A DNA stretch of 64,000 nucleotides from Talpa occidentalis (GCF_014898055.3 NW_023601543.1:64617782-64681781); one strand, 5' to 3'. Positions 31,542 to 42,149 are shown, counted from the first letter of the stretch. The notes: generated by a model not told the origin, from the letters alone. A program made the numbers and translations.

Positions 31542-31715
31542 AAGTTCTCAATATGTGGTCTCTGGACCAGAATAATCTGGAAACTTGTTAGAAATGCAAA
31601 TTACTGGACCTTCTTCCAGATCTACTGAGTTAGAAATTCTGGGAGTGGGCCCAGCAATCTGTTTCAACAACCTCCACCCCCAACCCTAGGGATTTTGATA
31701 CATGTCTTTTTTGAA
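31542..31715. repeat. MER5-like DNA transposon fossil
   Basis: A nearly complete hAT-Charlie derived MITE: 'gaagttctcaatatgtggtc', 'tctggaccagaataatctgg', 'acttgttagaaatgcaaatt', 'tctactgagttagaaattct', 'gggagtgggcccagcaatct' and a 'gattttgatacatg' block. No transposase sequence is present. Confidence 0.88.
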
Positions 31716-31831
31716 AACCACCAACGTAACCTAAGTGGATTTCCATACCTTGCAATTAATCTATTAATAATACAAGGTGGAACATTTCAATATAAGATAT
31801 TACTAGGCAATACTTACTTAATTGCTTAATA

Positions 31832-32072
31832 GGTCAGTCCAAGAGTCAACAAACTGTGTTCCTTGGGACAAATCCTACCAGTCCCCTATTTTTGTAAATA
31901 AAGGTTTATGGAGATACAACCATACTGCATTCCCACAAGGATTGTTTGTGACTGCTTTTGCACTGCAATTGATTGGGTGTTGGGTCAAAGAGCATATAGC
32001 CCCCAATATGGAAAATATTTACAACCTGGCCCTTTACAGAAAAAAAAAAAAAATTGTGCACACCTGCTATAG
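31832..32072. repeat. hAT-type DNA transposon fossil
   Basis: A common mammalian MITE: 'gtccaagagtcaacaaactg', 'tatttttgtaaataaaggtt', 'tatggagatacaaccatact', 'ggaaaatatttacaacctgg' and 'ccctttacagaaaaaaaaaa', then 'gtgcacacctgcta'. It is about 240 bp with recognisable terminal regions. An open frame of 98 codons across it is not a gene. Confidence 0.8.
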
Positions 32073-32289
32073 TCTAAATGCATGCTATAGGGACGCTCCA
32101 AGGAGGGAGATGGTGTAAAGGAAGGCCACAGTCCAGGTGACAAAATGAGATACAAATCTAGGTGATGATAAAATATATCATCTCCAAGTATACTAGAAGG
32201 TACATTTCTTGATGAGAAAGAGAAGTTGGATCATATTAAACCAATGCTTAAACTTTAAAAAAGACCCCACTAACCACAAGGGGCTTAAT

Positions 32290-32390
32290 AAAATGAAAAT
32301 TTCACCTCCATCTGCATTCTGATTCAGAGGTGTGGCTCTGAGGTGGAGCCCCAAAATCTGCACGCTTATGCAGCGCCCCAGAGGGAATAA
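32290..32390. repeat. MER5-like fragment
   Basis: A partial MER5-like element: 'tctgcattctgattcagagg' and 'gtggagccccaaaatctgca'. About 100 bp is visible. Confidence 0.6.
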
Positions 32391-32394
32391 GTGC

Positions 32395-32995
32395 AGGTGC
32401 TTTCTTAACAGCCTTGGATGGGCACTTGGCTGGAGGCTGGTCAAAGGAATTGAAGCTAGAAGTACTACAAAGATACACAATCTGGCCTATAAAGGATGCA
32501 CTGCGTCCAGAGGTTCGCTTGTCTTTCCCCATACGAGGGGGACCCAGGGCGAAGAAGAAACCTTTCTTGGATCTCTCCTGGACTTCTTGCTTTTCCCTGA
32601 CTTCCAAATCCTACCTCCTAGCATCATGGCTCAGATGTCCAGATGCTTCCAAAACATAAGCTAAGGGAGAAGCTGAACTTTCAACCCCCCTGCCTGAGGT
32701 TTCTCCCTGTGTTTTGGGCCCCTGTTTAAAAAAAAAAATGTCTTTCATGGTGTGTCTGCTCCAGGAATGATCTCAGTTTTTCATAAGAGAACATCCCTCC
32801 TGCCCAGGAGGATACCTAACATTGCAAGTCTCGAGAGATAAGGCTTAACAGAACATAACATAATTACTGAAATGCTCATGCAAGGGAAATTGACATACAG
32901 CATGAGGGTCATCTGCTTATGAGGTCATGACATCTGGACAGTGTTATCAGACAGTTGATGGGATTACAACCAAGTAAGTCATACCACAGGACAGC
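32395..32995. other. Unassigned DNA
   Basis: No repeat is recognised. Three open frames of 81-110 codons overlap on both strands between 32302 and 32664 and show no domain, so none is called a gene. Confidence 0.35.
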
Positions 32996-32999
32996 CAGG

Positions 33000-33190
33000 C
33001 AATTCAGCATGGCCTCCTTCATCATTACTATATCCAAGTTCTCTTTATTTGTCTGTATCCCTTACTAGACTGTAAGTTTGATGTGGTCAACAGTATCTCA
33101 TTCATCCTTGTATCCTCAGCATAGTTCCTATCTTACAGCAGCCATTCAGCAAATATTCAGTGAATGAACAAATGACTGCATGAATGGTTC
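33000..33190 (+). repeat. L2 3' end
   Basis: A well-preserved sense L2 tail: 'ttactagactgtaagtttga', 'cattcatccttgtatcctca', 'gcatagttcctatcttacag', 'cagcaaatattcagtgaatg', 'aacaaatgactgcatgaatg'. Confidence 0.85.
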
Positions 33191-33194
33191 ATTG

Positions 33195-33730
33195 AGTCAT
33201 GCTAACTTATTAAACCCGAAGGTGAATATGGTAGTGTCTTCATTCTCCTATTTAAAAATCCTATTGTATAAACTACAGCATTCCAGCAGTATGAAAAAAT
33301 TGGCCTGTGAGATTGTTGTATCAGGATTTTCTTAGAGTTTCTTTTCTAGTGAGAAAGTCTTGGAAAAACCATAAGTGGTATAGTCTATTAAATCTAGATT
33401 TGAGCCCAGCCTCCTGAAAGCATCAACTTGAAGTTCTAAATCTGGATGATGCAAAATGGTGTTCTAACATATTCAGCCAAAGAGAGATAAAGGGTGAAAA
33501 TTTCAATTGACAATTTATCTACATTCTAGTTGACCTTACCAACTCAGAATTCAATTTATTTATCAAGTTTTCTCATTTGAAGCTTACTGCATAATTCCCA
33601 TTTTCTGAATAAATCTTATTTGGCAACCAAGACACTTATTGTCAATCTTAGTATGAATTTAGTGACTTTGAAATCATTGGCACATAGACCAGCCATGAGT
33701 TCTAATAGAAACAAATGCTATTAAAAGGAG
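33195..33730. other. Unassigned AT-rich DNA, weak candidate conserved element
   Basis: Repeat-free AT-rich sequence. The part at 33520-33680 ('attcaatttatttatcaagt', 'cctaataaatc'-like 'tgaataaatcttatttggca', 'gacacttattgtcaatctta') looks constrained rather than repeat-derived, but this is only an impression. Confidence 0.2.
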
Positions 33731-33734
33731 CTAG

Positions 33735-34815
33735 CTTGGAGCCTGGCAAGATGGTGGCAGAGTGAAGACATTGGCCTCGCGTCCTCCAGACATACACAGT
33801 AAAACTGATGCAAAACAGCGATGCTCCCGAGACTTGGCACTGCACTGGATAAGGGGGTGCATAAGTGGGAACTGAGGTTGGAGGGGACATTGTGGGAAAG
33901 TTACAGAGGTGAGGGCACAGAGTGAGGAATGCTGGCTTGAATCTGAGGTTTATGATACGGAATAGCTGTAGCCTGAATCGGGTCAGAGCACCAGCACTTC
34001 CTTAGAGAAGAGACTGCTACTGAAGGCCAGGCTGAGATGTCTGAAACACCTTCCACTCCTCCACCCCAGGCTGAGACATCCAAAACACCTGCCATTCCCT
34101 ACCACTGGCAGAGATTTCTAAAGGTACTGTACCTTCTACTCCTCACCAGTACCAGTCCCCCAACTCTTCCAACAAGCACAAAACCAAAAGTCAAAAGTTT
34201 ATCCTTACTAAAACCCATGCAGTATCAAATATGAGGAGACAGAAGATCATGGCACAAATGCCAAAGCAAAAAAAATCCCTGTAATGAGCCCTGACTGGAG
34301 TTGTAGAGCAAGACAGAAGGGGTATTCAGGGCAACAGTCCTGGCAGCAATGATGGAACTTAAGAAAACAATGGAGGATATGAAAACAGTACTGGAGAAGG
34401 CAGAGAAAAAAGAACTAAAAATGAAAAGCGTGTTAAGAACTCTCTGGGAAAATTGTAACATGGGAAACTCAGAAAGAGAATGAAAATAACAAGGCATAGA
34501 AACTTGTTTAAAGAAATAATCACTAAAAACCATCTCACTCTGAGAAATGAACCAGAAGTTGTGATCCAAGAGGCCTAAAGAGTTCCAAACATAGTAATAC
34601 CAGAGACATACATCAAGACACACAATAAAAAAGCTGTCAAGAACCAACAATAAGGACACAATACTAAAAATCTCAAGAGAAGAAAGAGTAACCTCTAAGG
34701 GAACACTAATCAGACTATCAGCAGAGTTTGCAACAGAAAAACTACAAGCATAAAGAGACTGGAAAGAGATATAGGAAAATATATACCACAAACCTAATGG
34801 AGAAAAGGACATCTT
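33735..34815 (+). pseudogene. L1 5' UTR and ORF1 remnant, 3'-truncated
   Basis: The start of an L1 in sense orientation. It opens with 'gcctggcaagatggtggcag' (33740), the typical L1 5' UTR beginning, and goes on to ORF1-like sequence: 'gatatgaaaacagtactgga' (34376), 'gggaaactcagaaagagaat' (34461), 'acacaataaaaaagctgtca' (34620), 'ctcaagagaagaaagagtaa', 'gggaacactaatcagactat' (34701) and 'ggaaagagatataggaaaat' (34761). Frames are broken by stops. A 195-codon open frame on the opposite strand (34225-34812) is a by-product of this AT-biased ORF1. No ORF2 follows. Confidence 0.75.
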
Positions 34816-34819
34816 TTAG

Positions 34820-35475
34820 TGTAAAGATGGTTTCAGTAGACTGTGGGAGAATGTGGGTCTTTTCCTAACACTCTTTGATTTTGTATGTAATCTTAGGTAA
34901 GTTTTATCATTTTCCAGGGGTGCCAGTTTTCCCATGTTATAAACTAGAATCCTATTATAGTGGTTCCCATGCCTTTGGCTGATTCAAAGAGAGATTGGAT
35001 GCACTTGCAAAGTGAACTAAAGCTCCCAGGCCATTATGCAGAGAGGGGTCACTTATGACAAGATGGGCCCCAAGTAAGTCAATGTTGTGAGGGAGTAGAA
35101 CTTTATGTAGGGACTGGTGGGCTCAGAAGGTCCGGAGAGAGATGGGAATGGGAGCAGGACGGTAATGCATACAGCCCGCGCATGCCTACCCCTAGGGTAT
35201 ACACAGTCTTGGGCTTTAGCGCCTCCTGTGTAACTGCCATACCTCCCAATGCCTGTCACCTTGTAACAAGTATCCTTTTCACATGCCTGTAATCCTTAGC
35301 TAACTTTACTAAATTCTTGGGTTCCTTGAAACTCAAAAGAGTACTTAGAACAGAAACTTGAACTCCATGATTCTATGAAGTTCTACAAAATTATATGGTA
35401 CCAACCCTGCATGGCACAAAAAGAATAAGGTACATTATTTTAAGTCATGAACTTCCCAACACCAAAACCAATAGC
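34820..35475. other. Unassigned DNA
   Basis: Single-copy sequence between the L1 5' remnant and the next SINE; no repeat or exon is recognised. Confidence 0.35.
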
Positions 35476-35480
35476 CTATT

Positions 35481-35773
35481 AAAAGCCCAACCCATGGGCC
35501 TCCCTGGTGGTGCAAGGGGTTAAAACACCACCTATGAAGATGTCCACAGCCTCTGCAGCATGAGTTTGATCCCCGGGCAGGGAGCTACCCACATGGCGCA
35601 GCAGACCTCTATTGTCTCACCTGCTGCTCCCCACAGCAGTGTGTTTCAGTCAATCTGCCTGTTCTGCTCCCCACTCTGTCTCTGGTGAATCCTTTCACCT
35701 CCCACACCTCTGGCCTGTACCCCAGTTCTTGTATGCATAAATAAATAATTCTTAAAAAAAAAAAGTTCAACCC
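35481..35773 (+). repeat. tRNA-derived SINE, copy 5
   Basis: SINE body about 35496-35760 with a 13-nt target duplication, 'aaaagcccaaccc' at 35481-35493 and 'aaaagttcaaccc' at 35761-35773 (11 of 13 identical). The B box is 'gtttgatccccggg'. The body carries 'cagcagtgtgtttcagtcaa' and 'ctggcctgtaccccagttctt' with tail 'gtatgcataaataaataatt', so it belongs to the older subfamily with copies 3 and 4. Confidence 0.94.
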
Positions 35774-35774
35774 A

Positions 35775-36220
35775 AACAAATGCTCACCCTTCATACATTT
35801 GTTTCTCTGGACATGACTGAGATCCCAGAACTCAGAACTCTGGGCTTCTTGGCTCAGGTGGGGTGTAGGTCTTATTCATTATAGGTAGGCGATGGGCTCT
35901 TTCTGTGCAACACAGGTGCTGGGCATCTAAGAACACACCTGTGTCCTAAAGGCTGTGTAAAAGTTATTTAGCATTTAAATGGTGTGAGGAGTCCTTGGGT
36001 TCACAGGGCCCTCTCCCCCATGCTACTTAACCTTTGATCAATCTGCACCACAGTGTCGACAACACTGTGATATTTTTGAAGAACTGAATAACCATTTAAG
36101 ATTGTGCTGTCATGATGCACTTTTGCACAAAGACAGAGCACTACCTTCTCAGGCAATGTTTCTTGATAATCCCTGTCTTAAATGAAGCTGACTGCTCCTC
36201 TGTGGCCCCTCCCATCCCCG
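35775..36220. other. Unassigned DNA with a short perfect hairpin
   Basis: An 8-bp perfect inverted repeat with a 5-nt loop lies at 36049-36069 (CACAGTGT, loop CGACA, ACACTGTG). The surrounding 35955-36130 is AT-rich, repeat-free and contains 'tttagcatttaaatgg' and 'ataaccatttaagattgtgc'. The rest shows nothing. Confidence 0.5.
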
Positions 36221-36224
36221 CCGC

Positions 36225-36410
36225 CACCTGATCCAGTACATCTTTCTTTCATAGCATCTACATTACTTCACGAAACCTGCGTTCACATACGACTCAGCCA
36301 GTTGTTAACCTGAACGCAAGACCTCCTTGCAAGCAGCGTGGGCCTCTGTTCCTTGTCACTCACATGCTGAGCACAGAACACACTTGAGATACTTTTGTTC
36401 AAAGGGCGTG
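36225..36410 (+). repeat. L2 3'-end fragment
   Basis: A diverged sense L2 tail: 'cagtacatctttctttcata', 'cagccagttgttaacctgaa', 'gcgtgggcctctgttccttg', 'tgctgagcacagaacacact'. Confidence 0.45.
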
Positions 36411-36414
36411 TGGT

Positions 36415-37050
36415 GACTCCTGCTACCTCTGATTTTCAGGCCTCCCTTATAGTCCCTCCTTCTGTTCCCCACAGCACTGTACCTCCTGCCGCCTAGAAGG
36501 AGAGCCAAGGTGTGGGTCATTGATCTTGAGGCAGAAATAAGATAGGGAGGATCGTTTCTGGACCATAGGCATGGTGAGGGGTGGGGGAAAGAGAGGGCAC
36601 GGAAAGAAGACCCAGCAGCTTTTGGGCTGGTCCCCTCCCCATTGGGTTTTACGGAGGGGACAGTGTGCAGTGACCTTGACTCGCAGGGTTACACAGTTCT
36701 GAGTCTCTCCCTTGGCTCCCTCCACAAGGAAGGACTGGGTTCTGAACAAACTAAGAAACAAAACCAGAAGTCTTTGCCATGGACAGGCAGAGCTGAATCT
36801 TTGACTCTCCGCTCACTGAGGAGAGTGATAATTTTGAAAAATACAAAAATCTTGTGTGTTTGGCTTTAGAATTCATGAAATAACCATCGGCGTCTCGGGT
36901 GCTAGGTCTGGATCTGCCACTCACCAGTTCTGAGACCACATGACATCTCATGCAGAAAAATGGATCGTTTGGCCTACTGATTTCAAGCCTGTACCTCCGC
37001 AGCCAAGTTATCTTCCCATGTCTTTTGACTACTTTGCTACCTCATGGAAT
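36415..37050. other. Unassigned DNA
   Basis: No repeat is recognised. A 104-codon minus-strand open frame (36447-36761) has no domain or splice context that would support it. Confidence 0.35.
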
Positions 37051-37054
37051 TTTA

Positions 37055-37205
37055 GAGCGAGCAAGGATCTTAAAAAGCATAAAGCCAAGCTTCCTCATTT
37101 TACAGTTGAAAAACCTAGGAGGTCCCAGGAGGGAAAGACATGTGCTTAAGGTCACACAGCTAATCAGGAGTTGTGTCAAGAGCAGGCGCAGGGTCGTGAG
37201 ACCCT
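37055..37205 (-). repeat. MIR fragment
   Basis: Antisense MIR core: 'cctcattttacagttgaaaa', 'acctaggaggtcccaggagg', 'tgtgcttaaggtcacacagc', 'taatcaggagttgtgtcaag'. Confidence 0.75.
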
Positions 37206-37209
37206 CAGC

Positions 37210-37865
37210 TCGGCACAGTTCCACCTCATCTCACTGCGCCCTGGAGCCGACACCCGCGGAGGGGGCCAAGGGTGCGTCGCAAGTTGGAAGGAAGTAATTT
37301 TGAGTTTTAAAATTAGCTGTGGATAAGTCACACATGGATAATCAGGAGCCGACTGCAGCCTGGGCTCTAACTGAGCTTTAAGTCAATATTATAAGCTTGA
37401 ATATTTATGGGTCTTTTGGTTTGTTTCCAAAAGTGGCTGAAAGCGCCATCCTTCCTCCTGTCATATAAATGGAACACACCAAAAAGGCAGGATTTACAAT
37501 GCTTTCCCAGCCTTGTGCATTTCGCTGATGATGTGGCCGGACTGAAATCTGAAAGAAAATGGAGAGAGAAGGTGATACGGCTAGTTTCCCCTGTTTTTAG
37601 GAAGAGGAGGTGATTAGGGAACTCAGAGTTTGCAGAGCACAAGGTGTTGTTTGGCTGAATGATTAGCTATGAAATTTGAAAAGCATTATGGGGTATTTTT
37701 CAGGAATACCTTTGAGCTCTTCAGAGAAAAGTGATAGCATTAGGTCCCCTCCTGTGTAAAGCTGTCGCCTTCCTGCCCCGGCTAAGGCACTCCATGGCTA
37801 GTGGAAACTTGACCTCCTTCCTTTCTCCACACTTCTAGTAGACTTTGGGGCACTTTTCTCAGTGA
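37210..37865. other. Unassigned DNA
   Basis: Single-copy sequence with no recognised repeat or exon. A patch near 37300-37420 is AT-rich ('gagttttaaaattagctgtg'). Confidence 0.35.
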
Positions 37866-37869
37866 AAGG

Positions 37870-38095
37870 TGATATTTGTGAGCAATTACAATGTGTCCAG
37901 CATTCTGCTAACTGTCCATGCCTCTCTTGGTGAAGTCTCACAATCATCCTCTGAGGACAGAATTATGGTTATTTCCTTTCAGTCAGGTGGAGGCTGAGGC
38001 ACAGAGTGATTAAGAAACTTGCCCAAGGTAACACAGAGCCAGGAAATGAAGCAGGTAGGTCTGACTCCAGAGCCTCCTCCCCCCAACACTCTTTT
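37870..38095 (-). repeat. MIR element
   Basis: A nearly complete antisense MIR: 'gagcaattacaatgtgtcca', 'gcattctgctaactgtccat', 'aagtctcacaatcatcctct', 'ggaggctgaggcacagagtg', 'attaagaaacttgcccaagg', 'taacacagagccaggaaatg', 'ggtctgactccagagcctcc'. Confidence 0.9.
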
Positions 38096-38104
38096 AACTA
38101 TAGT

Positions 38105-38675
38105 GCCAACGTGGCAACAAAAGGTTCAGCCCACAAGCAATTCTCCAATGGGACCTACTCCCGCATCAAGAGGTAGAGTCAAATTCCCCTCCCCTTGAAG
38201 GTGAGCAACCTTAGTGGGCTGGCAACCCACAGGGAGTGGTAGGGGTGATAACATATAACTTCCGAGCTAGGTCAGAGAGAGCCAGGCAGCTTCGCCTACG
38301 GCTCTGGGAAAGCTTGCTCTGGGCACTGTCTGTGGGGATGTTCCTTTGGAAACTCAGCCTTTGTGCTGTGAAAAGCCCAGGCCGCATGGAGAGGCTGTGT
38401 GCAGGCCACCTGTCGACAGTCCCAGCTGAGCCCAGCCTGCCCGTCATCCCAGCCCAGGTGCCAGATATGTAGTGAAGAAGCTTCCAGACGATCCCAGCCA
38501 TCCCGCTGTTCAAGTCTTCCCAGCTGCAGCAGAGACACGCCACCCCTGCTGTGCCCTGTCTGAATTTCTGACCCATAGCCTCCCTGAACATATAAAATGG
38601 TTGTTGTTTTACATCACTAAGTTTGGAGAGCTTGGTCTTGCAGCCATAGGTGACTGGAGCAACTAGGCCGCTACC
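38105..38675 (+). repeat. Solo LTR, MaLR MLT1-like (type B)
   Basis: Sense LTR of about 570 bp: 'catcaagaggtagagtcaaa', 'ttcccctccccttgaaggtg', 'aaaagcccaggccgcatgga', 'gaggctgtgtgcaggccacc', 'gcccagcctgcccgtcatcc', 'gcagcagagacacgccaccc', 'ctgtgccctgtctgaatttc', 'tatggttgttgtttta'-like 'aaaatggttgttgttttaca' and 'gtgactggagcaacta'. The long frames here (184 codons minus, 180 codons plus running past the LTR) are not genes. Confidence 0.85.
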
Positions 38676-38679
38676 CTCC

Positions 38680-39880
38680 CTCTGCTCTTTCAGGACAGCC
38701 CCCTCCCGATTGATCGGAATCCCCCACCGTGATGTCTGGCTAATCCTCCCTCTTCTGTTTGCCATTCTCTTAAGACCCAGAATGGTCTGGGTGGGAGAAG
38801 GAAATTCTGGGAGTGTTAGCCACTCTCCTCCCTGCCCAGCTACTTCCTGGCTGATGGGTCAGCCCTCCAAGGTATCAGAGGGCCTTCTGCTCATCCGCCT
38901 GACTTCGCCAGAGCCTGCGAATGAGCCAGGCCGGCCCATGATGGGGACTCTGGTCCCTCACTACCCGGGATGCAATTCTGGATGGGAGGTTGCCCTGCCT
39001 TGCCTGTTGCTGGCTCTGAACAAAGCAGCCGAGAATGGCTTGAAAAAGTCAAAGCATCCACACAGACACGGGGGGCTGGACCACCATAGGAAGTGTCCAG
39101 AAATTTCTCAGAGTAGCCAATCTTATCACATATCCCAACCTGGCTCCCCAAGCTTCCCTTGCCAGGGACCAGCACCCAGAAGGGAAACCTAAGGCTGGGA
39201 CTCCAGGTCAGGAAGGTGGCTCCCTGTTGGGGAGGGCTGTGACAGGAAGCGGGCGCTCAGGGGGAGGGAGACTTTGAGGGACAGCGGTCAGGCTCTTGAT
39301 TTGGGTGCTGCCCCGCAGTGTGTTCGTTCTGTGACCCTTCGACTCACCCAGTTGTGCACATAGAGCTTGTTCACTTCTGCGTGTGTTTTACACATGGGTG
39401 CAAAGGAAGGGAAATCAGACCAGCAGTTCAGCTGCAGAGGTGAGACTTAAATGAGAGGTCCCAGGAGCAGCACCAGAGGGAAGAGGCTCCACAGTGACAG
39501 CTGGCATGGTGCCACCGGCTGCAAACTCCTTAAGAAAAGAGCTTTCGTATTTTATCACCAGTACCCATGAAGAGCCTGGCACACAGAAGGCAGCGGTGAC
39601 TACTCATGACTCACCACCTCTACCCTCTCCTTCCTCCTTCCTGCTCCTGCCCCACCACCAATAGGAAGTCTTTTCAGGAAGTTCTTGGCTAACAGTCATC
39701 CACTCTAGCAAGATCTACACTTTTCTACCTGCTCCCTGTCATGCTTGATACCTGAGAGGATGCAGGACAGGTAAGATAAAGATGAATAAAGACCCTAAGT
39801 TTCCCTGAGGGAACTTTAAAGAATTCCTTGCCAGCATCCCCTAGCCAACCCTCCACAGAGCTGTGGCGAGCACTACACAG
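38680..39880. other. Unassigned DNA, small L2-like patch
   Basis: Mostly unrecognised. 'tcaccagtacccatgaagag' with 'cctggcacacagaaggcagc' at 39555-39595 looks like an L2 or MIR 3'-end scrap in sense orientation. Confidence 0.4.
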
Positions 39881-39884
39881 GGGC

Positions 39885-40090
39885 GTGATGCTGTGTGGGG
39901 TGCTTTACAAGCATGACTCATGTAGTCGTCATGACCACCCTATGAGGTGGGGAGGCTGCTATTAATCCTGCTTCGCAGGCTGCTAAGCCCAGGCGCAGAG
40001 ACGTGAAGTTCCTTGCCCAAAATCACACAGCTAGTCAGTGGTCAACACGGATTCAGTGCAGCAGCCTGGCTCTGGGGTCTGCGCTCTCAA
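39885..40090 (-). repeat. MIR element
   Basis: Antisense MIR: 'gtgctttacaagcatgactc', 'cgtcatgaccaccctatgag', 'gtggggaggctgctattaat', 'gcccaggcgcagagacgtga', 'agttccttgcccaaaatcac', 'acagctagtcagtggtcaac'. Confidence 0.88.
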
Positions 40091-40094
40091 GCCC

Positions 40095-40500
40095 TGTAGA
40101 ATCCTGCCATTACATAGACGACAATAACATAGACTTGGCAGACATTTCCAAAAGATGTGTTTGGTAAATGCCAAATAACTGAACAGAGGGGAGTTTATTC
40201 TACAACATAAAAGAACTAGTGCTGGAGCTGCTGGCATTTATTTTCAGCAATTGGGGGTGAAGGTGGGGAGAGGCCAGAAAGGGAGGGGGTGGTTGGCTGG
40301 GTCTCCCAGCCTAGAAAATAAGTGCTCCTTGGATCAGAGAAAACAAAATCCTACTCACAGAAGAAAGATCCCTTGCTAGTCCCCCACCCCCCTCAGGATC
40401 TGAACAGATAATCAGAGCGTGCAGACATTCAGCAGTAATCAATTAGTACCTACTTTAGATTAAATTGAGAATATGTAAATCGGGCGCCTCATCAAGGCTG
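40095..40500. other. Candidate conserved non-coding element
   Basis: A repeat-free block just upstream of the CA-rich microsatellite. Clustered homeodomain-type motifs lie at 'gcagtaatcaattagtacct' (40431-40450) and 'tttagattaaattgagaata' (40454-40473), with 'cagataatcagagcg' at about 40403. Around 40100-40260 are 'ccattacatagacgacaata', 'ggtaaatgccaaataactga' and 'tggcatttattttcagcaat'. No reading frame. Regulatory function is inference from motif density. Confidence 0.35.
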
Positions 40501-40636
40501 CACAGAGCCAGTGATTTGAGACGCAGGCACCCCAACGACGTGCTGCAAACATACTGAGTCTGTGACACAGAAGGGCATGCAAATCTTGTCACACAGTCTA
40601 AACATTTTGTAGACTGGGAAACCTGCTGTGCTTTAC

Positions 40637-40790
40637 ATATACACTCACACATGCACGCGCATGCACACATACATACCTGCATGCACACACCCACACATGC
40701 GTTTGCACATGGGCACACATGCATGCATGCATACACATGCATGCATGCATACACAAATGCACACACACATTTACACACACATTTTCCTTA
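40637..40790. repeat. CA- and TGCA-rich compound microsatellite
   Basis: About 150 bp of alternating purine-pyrimidine sequence built from CA, TGCA and CATA units (for example 'catgcatgcatgcatacaca' at about 40719). Three overlapping open frames on both strands rich in His, Thr, Cys and Val translate this repeat and are not genes. Such sequence can adopt left-handed helix in principle. Confidence 0.9.
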
Positions 40791-40794
40791 TCCA

Positions 40795-41655
40795 CTCTTC
40801 TGAATCTTTCCAGAGGCACCTAATTTCTAATATCATCAGGGAGGGACCTCAATGTCAAAACCCAGTGTCAGGATCACACACATACACACAGAGCAAAGCA
40901 TCCTTGAGCTTGATCTGTAACTCCACATCTAGAAGCGAAGCCTGGTTTTGGTGTCTGGTGGTGTTTTTAAGTTTTAGAGAAATATAAACAAAAGCAATGG
41001 CTAAAATTATTCAGAAAGGGAAATGAAAGAAGGAACCCCTATCAGATCTCCAAAGGTATTTCTGAAAGCAGATTTCACAGACAACCTAAGAGACAGACCT
41101 ACTCTAGCAGCAAACAGTAATGGGGAAACAGCATCTGGGGTCAACTAGTCTGAGGATGCAGCGAGGGTCTGGGTGAAAAAAGGCCTGACCAGAGGCTTCA
41201 CAAGGCAGGATCCACACCAGTCTGTCTGGAGGATCCTTGATGGCACAGAGGAGGGAACCATAGGTGTCTGAGCAAGAGGCCAAGGAAAATTAGAGCCAGC
41301 AGGGAAAGGGTATTTCCAGATTGTGGTCCTCAAAATGTCCTTGATGAGGCATTGAAGATTGAGGCTTTCCATGGAATTCTCTGAAAAGGCACCTTATGAC
41401 CAAGAATGATGCTGCTCACCAGCCTAGAGTATGGCGTTGAGCTTACAGAGTAACAGCTGAAGACCTTTAGGATTGATCATGTGGCTGGGAGGGGGTGGTT
41501 GTTGTTGAAGGCAAATGTCTGATAAACTGTCACTGAGTCCTTGACCTTGATCCAAGGTTAGGAGACAAACTGTAGTTGGAGCTGTGGTCTCATCTACTCA
41601 GAAATCTGAAATCATTGCACCATCTGAGCTGCTCCTATCACCTTCTTGGGAGTGC
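40795..41655. other. Unassigned DNA
   Basis: No recognised repeat or exon. Confidence 0.35.
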
Positions 41656-41658
41656 TGG

Positions 41659-41660
<2 letters not shown>

Positions 41661-41697
<37 letters not shown>

Positions 41698-41700
41698 TAT
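41661..41700. repeat. (AT)n microsatellite
   Basis: A tract of alternating AT with a single 'acac' interruption near 41689-41692. It is self-complementary and could form a hairpin. Nothing is attached that would show it as a retroposon tail. Confidence 0.95.
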
Positions 41701-41704
41701 TTTT

Positions 41705-42145
41705 TAACTTATATAAATTTAAGGAAAAATGACTTTTAGGAGAATTCTGACACATTCCTAGAAAAAAATCAGCAAGTATTATTTGCAACCTCCCAGAGGC
41801 TGAATACCATACTGGCCCATGAAAGTAAAGATACATGGAAAGTATAGATGTATCTTTCATAAGCATAGATATGAAAACTACTCCCTGGGTAAAGTGTCTT
41901 CCAATTCAGAAAACAGATGTGAGTTCAAGAATGATCAGAAAGTGGCAAAAGCTATGGGAAGGGGCAAAGTTCAGACGTAGCAGAGAGCTGGTTATTTGGA
42001 GATCCTTGGAGCAGAGTTCAAAAAGGAGGCAAGTCATCCCTAACATTTGGGTAGAAGAATTTAAATTAAGGGAAAAGAGTAGGGAGGGAGGATATTCCCA
42101 TGACAGAACGGACAAGAGGAGCATACTGATAACACCAACTCCCAG
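41705..42145. other. Unassigned DNA
   Basis: Part of this may be antisense L2-like ('ggataTTCC'-type purine-rich blocks at 42070-42120), but the match is not firm. The 106-codon frame at 41835-42155 is not supported. Confidence 0.3.
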
Positions 42146-42149
42146 TTCA

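Noticed and set aside
34225..34812. 195-codon minus-strand open frame as a membrane-protein gene
   Set aside because: It is the reverse of an L1 ORF1 remnant. Its hydrophobic composition follows from A-rich LINE sequence and it lacks a promoter or homology.
38211..39192. 184-codon minus and 180-codon plus frames
   Set aside because: The minus frame lies within a MaLR-type LTR and the plus frame starts inside it. Neither shows homology to a cellular protein that I can recognise.
40455..40987. Cys/His/Thr-rich frames on both strands
   Set aside because: They are translations of the CA/TGCA microsatellite, not metal-binding proteins.
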